Below, one piece after another: positions 1 through 5,033 of a DNA stretch of 5,824 nucleotides (within the stretch, counting starts at the first letter, position 1; every line of letters begins with the position of its first letter). Origin of the DNA: Anaerolineales bacterium (GTDB lineage Bacteria; Chloroflexota; Anaerolineae; Anaerolineales; DRMV01); contig JALVOR010000119.1 in NCBI GenBank assembly GCA_027026295.1, forward strand, positions 1-5,824, written 5' to 3'. A program made the position numbers and the translations under genes. The notes under the pieces were generated by a model that saw only the letters and a list, made by a program, of their open reading frames with translations, ran no database searches and had not been told where the DNA came from.

Positions 1-449
1 TGGTGCTGGACTACATCCAGCGCGCGCCGGTGGTCAACCGCATGGGGCAGTTGATCACCGACGACACCCGCGCCGGGGAAGCCGCCGCTGCACTCAAGCG
101 CATGGCGCTGGAGCACGGCTGGGGCGTGGTGGGCATCTCGGCGATGGAAAAGGGCTCGTTCACCCCCGGCGACCTGGAACGGCTGCGCACCAATCCCGAA
201 CAGACGCTGGCCACCCTCCTGGGCGACGAGCGCCTGGTGTACGAGGCCGACCGCGTCTTCGTACTCTATCGCCTGGAAACGCTGTCCTGCGGCTGCTGCT
301 ACCGCTGGGCGCGCCTGACTGCCAAGAACCGGTTAGGGCAAACGGGGCTTGATGAGGTGCTTTTCTGGGGCCAGCGCACTTTGGCTACGCTGCCTTCGGT
401 ATCCGATGATGGCCTGGCAGTCACGGCTCCCGGCAAACAACCCGGCTAA
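1..449 (+). CDS. DnaB-like helicase / RecA-fold ATPase, C-terminal part (5' end outside window)
   Basis: This is the tail of a hexameric-helicase-type ATPase, read in the frame whose first full codon is at base 3. The visible part starts at the Walker B strand (VLDYIQ, matching the DnaB motif IDYLQ). It continues through a helix and a strand (LKRMALEHGWGVVGIS) that match the DnaB segment LKxLAKELxVPVIALS. The motif EADRVFVLYR matches EADVVxFLYR, and LTAKNRLGQTG matches the DnaB AKxRNGPTG segment, whose Lys and Arg act as trans fingers on the neighbouring subunit's ATP. The Walker A part and any N-terminal domain are upstream and not visible, so the GTG at base 3 is not the real start. About 150 residues are present, with an ordinary short tail. 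The next gene starts 15 bases after the stop, so the two are probably co-transcribed. In a transfer operon it could be an element-encoded replicative helicase or a DNA-processing motor. A related RecA-fold protein such as a KaiC-like ATPase is less likely. Confidence 0.8.
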   Translation, partial: VLDYIQRAPVVNRMGQLITDDTRAGEAAAALKRMALEHGWGVVGISAMEKGSFTPGDLERLRTNPEQTLATLLGDERLVYEADRVFVLYRLETLSCGCCYRWARLTAKNRLGQTGLDEVLFWGQRTLATLPSVSDDGLAVTAPGKQPG

Positions 450-464
450 TCAAACAGGTGTACT

Positions 465-935
465 ATGGCTAATTTGGTACAGATTATCATGGCAATGGCC
501 GCCGAGACCTGGCGGGTGCTGGTGGTGGGGCTGATTGCCATTCTGTCGCTGGCCATGCTCGCCCACACCATCCGCGCCACGGCTGCGATGGGGACGGGCA
601 GCGGTCAGGGGTTTGGTCAGGCCATCCTCGGCCTTCTGGGACCGCTGATGGTCGGGCTGTTCCTGTTCCTGGGCGCGCCCCCGCTGCTGCACGCACTAAC
701 TACCGTGCATTCGTGCAGCAGCACTTTCGCCGACCTGACGGCCTGGTCACAACGCATCCTGGCCGCTCTGATTGCCTTTCGGCTGCTCAAAGTGGCATAC
801 CTGGCAATGGTGGCAGACGCTATCGGCACAGGTGAAGCCGCGGCCATGCTGCTCAATGAAGCCGCGGGCGTCATTGCCGTCATGCTGTTCATTCCGTTTA
901 TCAACGGCGTGGCCGCCACGCTGTTGGGATGTTAG
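465..935 (+). CDS. Pilin-like polytopic membrane protein (paralogue of the next gene, with C-terminal extension)
   Basis: This 156-residue, very hydrophobic protein has likely membrane segments near residues 17-37, 52-75, 96-118 and 131-153. Its first 75 residues align without gaps after the first few positions to the next gene's product. Both carry AAExW near residue 12, and both carry GSGQ exactly 28 residues after that Trp, at the junction between TM1 and TM2. I count 18 identities over the 37 aligned positions from AAExW to GSGQ. The N-terminal half therefore looks like a VirB2/TrbC-type two-helix pilin, and the second half adds another helix pair. Cys84 lies in the loop after TM2, and the last residue is also Cys. 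The start ATG has AGGTG four bases upstream. No family is recognised with certainty. It could be a pilin, a minor pilin or a channel subunit in the inner membrane. Confidence 0.72.
   Translation: MANLVQIIMAMAAETWRVLVVGLIAILSLAMLAHTIRATAAMGTGSGQGFGQAILGLLGPLMVGLFLFLGAPPLLHALTTVHSCSSTFADLTAWSQRILAALIAFRLLKVAYLAMVADAIGTGEAAAMLLNEAAGVIAVMLFIPFINGVAATLLGC
683..722. repeat. Perfect 11-bp inverted repeat inside the first pilin-like gene
   Basis: GCTGCTGCACG at 683-693 is repeated as its exact reverse complement CGTGCAGCAGC at 712-722, leaving an 18-base loop. The mRNA could form a GC-rich hairpin here. The arms encode parts of the loop between the second and third membrane segments (LLHA and CSS). 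A separate perfect palindrome, GGGCGCGCCC, lies just before it at 671-680. Chance under GC-rich codon use is possible, and no function is claimed. Confidence 0.6.
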
Positions 936-953
936 TTCGCTATTCACTGTTTC

Positions 954-960
954 GGGAGGT
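954..960 (+). promoter_or_regulatory. Strong ribosome binding site for the small pilin-like gene
   Basis: GGGAGGT lies five bases before the ATG at 966, in the widest gap of the operon (30 bases). It is the best Shine-Dalgarno site of the plus-strand genes. That would suit a major structural subunit made in excess, but this is inference. It decides the ATG at 966 over upstream in-frame or alternative codons. Confidence 0.7.
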
Positions 961-965
961 TCCTC

Positions 966-1235
966 ATGTTACAACCTTTACTCGCTCAATTGACAAATCT
1001 CGCTGCCGAGTTTTGGGCTTTCGGCGTTGGGGTGCTGCTCATTCTGGCCAGCCTGCTCATGCTCTACCGCGCCATCCAGGGCACAACCGCCCTGGGGTTT
1101 GGCAGTGGCCAGATGGCTGCCGCTGCCGTGATTGGCATTGTCGGCATCCTGATTATCGTCATGGCAGCCTTCAAGGTCATTCCTTCGTTTGCCGAGATCC
1201 TTAAGTCCAGCGCGCCTTCTGCGCCGTTCAAGTGA
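966..1235 (+). CDS. Small two-helix VirB2/TrbC-like pilin candidate
   Basis: This 89-residue protein has two predicted membrane helices (about 15-35 and 51-74), joined by a short polar turn YRAIQGTTALGFGSGQ. A short Ser/Pro/Ala-rich tail (SSAPSAPFK) ends it. Size, two-helix hairpin topology and a Gly-rich turn are typical of VirB2/TrbC-type conjugative pilins. The long signal peptide of Gram-negative VirB2 is not evident, so the first helix may stay in the mature protein. It shares AAExW and GSGQ at identical spacing with the preceding gene, which marks a tandem duplication. It is likely an inner-membrane subunit that polymerises or forms a channel lining. It could also be a small holin-like or T4SS accessory protein, since short hydrophobic proteins are easy to misassign. 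Confidence 0.7.
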   Translation: MLQPLLAQLTNLAAEFWAFGVGVLLILASLLMLYRAIQGTTALGFGSGQMAAAAVIGIVGILIIVMAAFKVIPSFAEILKSSAPSAPFK

Positions 1236-1237
1236 GG
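1234..1237 (+). promoter_or_regulatory. Ribosome binding site overlapping a stop codon
   Basis: GAGG begins at the second base of the TGA stop (1233-1235) of the small pilin-like gene and sits five bases before the ATG at 1243. Termination of one gene therefore places the ribosome on the site of the next, suggesting translational coupling. It also supports 1243 over an in-frame upstream codon at 1189, which would overlap the pilin gene by 47 bases. Confidence 0.55.
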
Positions 1238-1242
1238 CTGCT

Positions 1243-1695
1243 ATGGGTGGATGGGAACGCAATATCGTCATCTTCGGCGCGGCAGGTGTGACGGCCGTTA
1301 TCGGGCTGTTCGTGGGTGGCATGGCCGCGGGGCTGGTGTGGACTTTCTTTGTTCTGGCCGTGGCCATGTTCCTTGCCCTGGGCCGCTTCGGCCCTGACCA
1401 TGTACCCCTGGAAACCTGGCTGTTGCGCTGGTGGCGGTATTCTCGCTCGGTGCGCCGGTACACCTACGCCCGCCCCAGCGCATCGGCGCCGGCAGCCAGG
1501 GCGAGCGCACCGCGGCCAACACCGCCGCCCGTGCCTCCTGCGGCAACGCCGGTGACCTTTGCCGACGAGAAAAGCGCGTACTATGGTGCGGTGACGGTGC
1601 TCATGGTGGTAGCCGGCATCGTTTTTCTCAACTGGCTTCGCGTCGGCGGCGACGCCGACCTTGCTCACTCGCTCCTAATGCTCTTTGGGAGGTAG
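1243..1695 (+). CDS. PrgI/VirB3-like membrane protein with Pro/Ala-rich linker
   Basis: This 150-residue protein has two closely spaced hydrophobic helices (about 7-27 and 28-46), followed by a basic, aromatic segment (VPLETWLLRWWRYSRSVRRYTY, residues 54-75). That layout is the hallmark of PrgI/VirB3-type proteins: a two-helix anchor, then a PL(D/E)xWL..W.R motif and a basic-aromatic stretch ending in a Tyr-rich segment. In T4SSs such proteins sit in the inner membrane beside the VirB4 ATPase. Unlike compact PrgI proteins, this one continues through a Pro/Ala-rich linker (78-104) to a third membrane helix (about 113-131) and a short C-terminal tail. The start ATG is fixed by the GAGG that overlaps the previous stop. 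The match is by pattern only; a generic three-helix membrane protein remains possible. Confidence 0.6.
   Translation: MGGWERNIVIFGAAGVTAVIGLFVGGMAAGLVWTFFVLAVAMFLALGRFGPDHVPLETWLLRWWRYSRSVRRYTYARPSASAPAARASAPRPTPPPVPPAATPVTFADEKSAYYGAVTVLMVVAGIVFLNWLRVGGDADLAHSLLMLFGR
1687..1692 (+). promoter_or_regulatory. Ribosome binding site for the F-domain protein, within the end of the upstream gene
   Basis: GGGAGG forms the last two sense codons (Gly-Arg) of the PrgI-like gene and lies eight bases before the ATG at 1701. It decides this start. The same frame stays open back to 1431, but that stretch has no comparable site and would overlap the upstream gene by about 265 bases. Confidence 0.6.
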
Positions 1696-1700
1696 GCTCT

Positions 1701-2630
1701 ATGGCAATGCTTATTGGTCTTCTGGCTGCCCTGGCCGCTGCCGCTGTTCCTCTGACCATCGGCAGGGAATGGGGAAGCGAAAGGCGCATGGCGCAGGTAA
1801 TGGGGGTAGCGCACCCTCATCGCCGTTTTGACCTCGCCCGCCTTGCTCGTGAAAGCGGGACGGGGTTGCAGCCGCATCAAATCATCATGGGCTTGCTGGC
1901 CTGGTCTGTGGGCGGCTTCCTTCTGGGACTTCCCCAGGGTGTTTTTGTCGCTTTGCTTTTTGGCCTGGCCGGTGGGCTGATTTACTGGGGCAGTCTCACC
2001 GACAAGCGGGAAGACCGCCGCAGTAAACAGGCCGTGCAAATTGCCCGTGCAATGGGCATCATCGAAACGGTGTTGTCGCAAGGGCGACCGTTGCACGACG
2101 CGCTGGAACAGGCAGCCCAGGCATCGCCCCTCGAAGGGCGTGAAGTCCTGGAAGACCTGGTGCGGCGTATGCGGCAGGTTTCCGCCAACGAGATGGCCCG
2201 CGCCGTGCGGGAATGGGATGAGGCCTGGGACAACCCGGCCACGGACATGCTGGCTGCTGCGTTGCTGGCCGCGCTGGAATCGCGCATCGAAGTCGCCCCT
2301 TTGGTGGGGTCGTTGCAGGAAAACATCATGGACGTCACCGACACCCTCCGGCGCACCCACGCCGAAGCCCAGGGTATCATCTGGCAATCCCGCTTCCTGG
2401 CTTTCTGGCCGATTATCGTGCTGGCCATTATCTCGCTCGCGACGCCTTCCTGGGCGGTGGCGTATCGCCATAATCCCTTGCTTATCCTCCCGGCCCTGAT
2501 TGGTTCGGCTTTGACCTGGGCTTTGTCCATGCGGCAAATCCGCAACGGTTTGAGCGTGGACGCCGCCGTGGGTATTGGCGCACACGGTGAAGGCGAAATC
2601 CAACTCGACCGGTTGGGCAAGGTGCTATGA
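1701..2630 (+). CDS. TadB/TadC-like type II secretion F-domain platform protein
   Basis: This 309-residue inner-membrane protein has the architecture of the T2SSF family. An N-terminal helix (about 2-20) is followed by a cytoplasmic loop with a basic patch (GREWGSERRM) and a helix pair (about 62-97). A cytoplasmic helical F domain follows (about 113-230), and two C-terminal helices (about 234-251 and 258-276) close it. Typical F-domain elements include the GRPLHDALEQAA segment (residues 128-139), matching the family's G.pL.eAL..aa. There is also an acidic, Leu-rich stretch (NPATDMLAAALLAALESR), and a long amphipathic helix before TM4. TadB/TadC-like proteins form the platform on which a TadA-type ATPase drives pilus assembly. 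No such ATPase is seen in the window and it may lie outside. The gene overlaps the next by ATGA. Confidence is good for the fold, lower for a Tad versus conjugation role. Confidence 0.8.
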   Translation: MAMLIGLLAALAAAAVPLTIGREWGSERRMAQVMGVAHPHRRFDLARLARESGTGLQPHQIIMGLLAWSVGGFLLGLPQGVFVALLFGLAGGLIYWGSLTDKREDRRSKQAVQIARAMGIIETVLSQGRPLHDALEQAAQASPLEGREVLEDLVRRMRQVSANEMARAVREWDEAWDNPATDMLAAALLAALESRIEVAPLVGSLQENIMDVTDTLRRTHAEAQGIIWQSRFLAFWPIIVLAIISLATPSWAVAYRHNPLLILPALIGSALTWALSMRQIRNGLSVDAAVGIGAHGEGEIQLDRLGKVL

Positions 2631-3337
2631 AAGGCATCCTCAAGGGCATGGCCGCCGTGGTGTTCGGCGGCATGGGGTGCTTCATCACGATAGTGTTCGT
2701 CGTTGTACTGGCGGTGGTCTTCGCTGCGGCGGCTGTGGGCAATGCCCTCCCTCAACCGCTGCAAAGCATGTACTTTGCCTGGCTGCTCACGGGCGTGCCC
2801 AATCAATCGGACGCCGTGCTGCCCGTGGGAAGTTCACACATTCCTTTCACTGGCTACGACGGCCCCACCGGGTTTGTTTGCGCCGTACCCGCCCAGGGCG
2901 CAACCCTGACCGATTGTTTTGGGACGCCGCGGGTGTGGGGCTACCATCACGGGCTGGATTACGGCGTACCCGAAGGCACCCCCGTGACCGCCCCGATGAG
3001 CGGCATCGTCACTTACGCTGCCTTTTCCCCCATAGGCTACGGCAACCTGGTGGTTATCGAGAACCACGGCTACCAGGTGCTTTTGGCGCACAATGAATCT
3101 GTCGCCGTGCATGTGGGCCAGGTGGTGGTGGCCGGTCAGGTCATTGCCTACAGCGGTAATACGGGGAACTCCACAGGCCCGCACCTGCATTTCGAGGTGC
3201 GCCGGGCCAGCGAGAAAGGCTCCGAGGCGATGGATCCGGCCACCGTATTCTTGCCTGGCCAAACCGAAGCGTGCAACTGGTATCATCTGGTGCCTGCCAA
3301 CGAATACGAAACTAAAGGCTGTGAAAGGTTCCATTGA
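2627..3337 (+). CDS. Membrane-anchored M23 family (LytM-type) peptidoglycan endopeptidase
   Basis: This 236-residue protein has one N-terminal membrane helix (about 9-40), a linker, and a LytM-type M23 zinc peptidase domain (about 95-195). The catalytic set looks complete. H107 and D111 in HHGLDYG are zinc ligands, H155 in LLAHNE is the usual active-site His, and the PHLHFEV motif supplies H186 (catalytic) and H188 (zinc). This suggests an active cell-wall cross-link hydrolase, unlike many EnvC/NlpD-type homologues that have lost these residues. Cys85, Cys97, Cys216 and Cys232 lie outside the membrane and could pair in disulfides. The ATG overlaps the upstream TGA (ATGA at 2627-2630) and AAGGTG lies two bases ahead. 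In this context it probably opens the wall for a transfer apparatus, as VirB1-like hydrolases do. The cysteines make an extracytoplasmic location likely. Confidence 0.9.
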   Translation: MKGILKGMAAVVFGGMGCFITIVFVVVLAVVFAAAAVGNALPQPLQSMYFAWLLTGVPNQSDAVLPVGSSHIPFTGYDGPTGFVCAVPAQGATLTDCFGTPRVWGYHHGLDYGVPEGTPVTAPMSGIVTYAAFSPIGYGNLVVIENHGYQVLLAHNESVAVHVGQVVVAGQVIAYSGNTGNSTGPHLHFEVRRASEKGSEAMDPATVFLPGQTEACNWYHLVPANEYETKGCERFH

Positions 3338-3339
3338 CC

Positions 3340-4443
3340 ATGTTTCCAACTGTGCGCGTAGGCCCCGCCGTTTTCCACGAACACCTGTCGCCTGACTGGG
3401 GCGATGACGTGGGGGATGTCTTCGTTTTGCACGCTTCGCCCCGCGCCAGCCTTCCACCCTGGCTGTGGGGGCGGGTGGTCATGGCCGCAGGCAAGGTGCT
3501 CTTTCAGAAACGCCCCGGCGCGTGTATCTGGCTGCGGGTGCCCCCTTTGGAGGAAACCGGACGATGGTGGCGAAAAATGCTCACGCATTCCCTGGGCGCA
3601 ACGCCTGCGCCTGTGGCGGTGGGAAGCGGTGAGGAGCCGCCGCCCCCGGAACGGTTTTCGTTTCCGGTCAGGCGTTTCAGCGCGCCGCTTTCCCCTGGCC
3701 GGTTGAGCGACACGTATCCCGACCTCTCCGCCACGGCGGGAACGGTGTTGGGCGTTTTAGCCCGCATTGGCGAAGGCTACACAGCGGAGATTGCATCGCT
3801 GGCTTTGGTTTCCCTGCCTTCGGCTCGCAAAGCCCTCTACCGGCTGCAAAAAGACACCCTGGTGGCGCGAAAGACCAACAACCGCTGGCCATATTGGGAA
3901 AGCACGCGGAAGGGCGTTTCCCTGGCTTTGCGGATGTGGGGCGTACCTAAAGGGGCGCGTTTCCAGGTGCGTACCGAGCGCAAGACCCGCACGGCATACC
4001 GTCACCGGCGGGTCTCCCGTTTGTGGAACGCCTGGCTGCAAAAGGCCGGCTACACGGTAGTGGGCGGTTGGAGCGAAGTGCTCTTGCCCGGCGCACGCGG
4101 CTTTGCCCCCGACGCCCTGGCCTGGGGCTATGTTGGGGAATACGAAACGCTGTTCTGGCTGGAAGTGGAAGGGGGGCACAAGTCACGGCAGCAGATTGCG
4201 GCCCGGGCCGAGAAACGCTTGCTGGTTGCCCAGGGGTTTGCCAGGCTTTACGGCGTCCACCTGGTCTTCACCCTCCTGGGCATTCCCTGGGCGGTGGAGG
4301 CTGCCCTGCGGGGAATGACGCGGGTGGAACCGTTTACTGCTGTGCTGCTGGGGGATTGGAGCGCGTTTGGAAGGCTGCCGAAGGTGAGATGGGGAAAAGT
4401 GCAATTACTCCCAAAGCACCCCAGCGAGACTATTGAGCGTTAA
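3340..4443 (+). CDS. Winged-helix protein resembling replication-relaxation (Replic_Relax) family
   Basis: This 367-residue protein appears soluble. An N-terminal region (1-120) has no recognisable motif and ends in a Pro-rich linker (about 99-125). A winged-helix-like segment follows (about 130-200: TAGTVLGVLARIGEGYTAEIA, then a recognition-helix-like LPSARKALYRLQKD). A basic stretch (RTERKTRTAYRHRR, 211-224) leads into an alpha/beta domain. That domain carries FAPDAL (255-260) and LFWLEVEGGHKS (271-282), resembling the PDA...LEVD pattern of Replic_Relax proteins and their PD-(D/E)xK-like fold. Replic_Relax proteins are associated with plasmid replication relaxation and are common on Actinobacteria/Firmicutes mobile elements. 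The family match is by pattern only. The ATG at 3340 follows AAAGGT by ten bases. A TTG at 3334, overlapping the upstream TGA, is an alternative start that adds two residues. As last gene of the operon it may be a DNA-binding regulator or processing factor. Confidence 0.6.
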   Translation: MFPTVRVGPAVFHEHLSPDWGDDVGDVFVLHASPRASLPPWLWGRVVMAAGKVLFQKRPGACIWLRVPPLEETGRWWRKMLTHSLGATPAPVAVGSGEEPPPPERFSFPVRRFSAPLSPGRLSDTYPDLSATAGTVLGVLARIGEGYTAEIASLALVSLPSARKALYRLQKDTLVARKTNNRWPYWESTRKGVSLALRMWGVPKGARFQVRTERKTRTAYRHRRVSRLWNAWLQKAGYTVVGGWSEVLLPGARGFAPDALAWGYVGEYETLFWLEVEGGHKSRQQIAARAEKRLLVAQGFARLYGVHLVFTLLGIPWAVEAALRGMTRVEPFTAVLLGDWSAFGRLPKVRWGKVQLLPKHPSETIER

Positions 4444-4470
4444 AAAAGCAGAGGCGACTTTCGTCGCCTC
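4442..4470 (-). terminator. Intrinsic terminator for the minus-strand toxin gene
   Basis: GAGGCGAC (4451-4458) pairs perfectly with GTCGCCTC (4463-4470) across a TTTC loop. On the minus strand the hairpin is followed after three bases by a run of six T (complement of A 4442-4447). That is a classic rho-independent terminator for leftward transcription. The T run coincides with the TAA stop of the plus-strand gene. On the plus strand there is no T run after the hairpin. Confidence 0.8.
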
Positions 4471-4473
4471 GCG

Positions 4474-4497
4474 CCCTGCCCCCGAAGGGACAGGGGG
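4474..4497. terminator. Second GC-rich hairpin between convergent genes
   Basis: CCCTG (4474-4478) pairs with CAGGG (4491-4495), and CCC (4481-4483) with GGG (4487-4489), around a GAA loop with a small internal mismatch. It sits just behind the stronger hairpin. The plus strand continues with GGTCTGTTCTAG, too weak a T stretch to be a convincing terminator. It may contribute to blocking read-through from either side. No gene lies in 4444-4532. Confidence 0.35.
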
Positions 4498-4532
4498 TCT
4501 GTTCTAGCAATACACCAGGACTTGAGGAGAAG

Positions 4533-5033
4533 TCAAGGGAGAAGACGATATTGACTGGGGTGAGGTTCCTGGACATAAAGGCCTATCAAGGCTTGGTGGT
4601 CAAACCATTTTTGGTCAAAGGTTTCCACCACTTCAAGCGGGTGAATATATTTGTCGACCCACAATGCCGTGGCAAGATGAATGGCATCCAATGGGGTAAG
4701 TTTGACGTGGTTGGCTCTAAAACTGCGGATCAAATTACGGGCGGATCTGAGAATAGGTGTTGAAGCTTCAACCAGAAGTATCCGAGGGTCTTGCCAAAGG
4801 TTTTCAATGACAGACAGATTTTGAGAGGAAATATTTGCCTCTGAAACACGCTCTTGCGCTGTAAATACGACTTCCACAACGGATACGGCGCTGGTTACCA
4901 GCCTCAGCCCGTTTGGGGGGAATTCATCCAGACGTTGCCGGATCTTATCTGCTCTCTCAGGTTCATTTTGCAGCCACGCAATAAACACCGAGGCATCCCA
5001 ATAAAGATAGGTAAGGTTAGACGACGGACTCAT
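4533..5033 (-). CDS. PIN-domain RNase, VapC-type toxin
   Basis: This 166-residue protein has a complete PIN active site. D13 lies in YLYWDASVFIAWL, E54 in TSAVSVVEVVF, D116 in LTPLDAIHLATAL and D140 in VETFDQKW, in the order and spacing expected for VapC-like single-strand ribonucleases. These four acidic residues would hold the metal that drives RNA cleavage. Size is slightly above the usual 130-140 residues, with an extra helix around 55-95. The ATG overlaps the end of the preceding gene by 17 bases, and GAGGGAG lies four bases ahead inside that gene's last codons. Translation is therefore probably coupled, with the partner made first. GC content is well below that of the plus-strand operon. 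It likely acts as the toxin of a maintenance or stress module carried by the element. Confidence 0.85.
   Translation of the reverse strand: MSPSSNLTYLYWDASVFIAWLQNEPERADKIRQRLDEFPPNGLRLVTSAVSVVEVVFTAQERVSEANISSQNLSVIENLWQDPRILLVEASTPILRSARNLIRSFRANHVKLTPLDAIHLATALWVDKYIHPLEVVETFDQKWFDHQALIGLYVQEPHPSQYRLLP

Noticed and set aside
671..680. Palindrome GGGCGCGCCC as a possible operator
   Set aside because: It lies inside a coding gene with no promoter nearby and is expected in GC-rich sequence.
1189..1242. In-frame upstream extension of the PrgI-like protein
   Set aside because: It overlaps the pilin-like gene and lacks a ribosome binding site, while GAGG stands before the ATG at 1243.
1431..1700. 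In-frame upstream extension of the F-domain protein
   Set aside because: It overlaps the PrgI-like gene, its translation is Arg/Ala-rich and non-membrane, and a strong ribosome binding site marks 1701 as the start.
1665..2603. Long open frame on the minus strand (312 codons) opposite the F-domain gene
   Set aside because: It lies wholly antisense to a well supported gene in GC-rich DNA, where long shadow frames are common. Its translation is rich in His, Gln and Arg with no recognisable domain.
1982..2806. Minus-strand open frame of 274 codons
   Set aside because: It is antisense to the F-domain and peptidase genes, has a low-complexity Arg/Ser-rich translation and no ribosome binding site that stands out.
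2834..3457. Minus-strand open frame of 207 codons opposite the M23 gene
   Set aside because: The plus strand carries a complete M23 active site here, and the antisense translation shows no motif.
3677..4186. Several open frames on both strands inside the winged-helix gene
   Set aside because: They are shadows of a continuous 367-codon gene and have no motif of their own.
4444..4532. Possible small RNA or small gene in the convergent gap
   Set aside because: The gap is explained by terminator-type hairpins. No promoter, start codon with ribosome binding site or conserved RNA fold could be supported.
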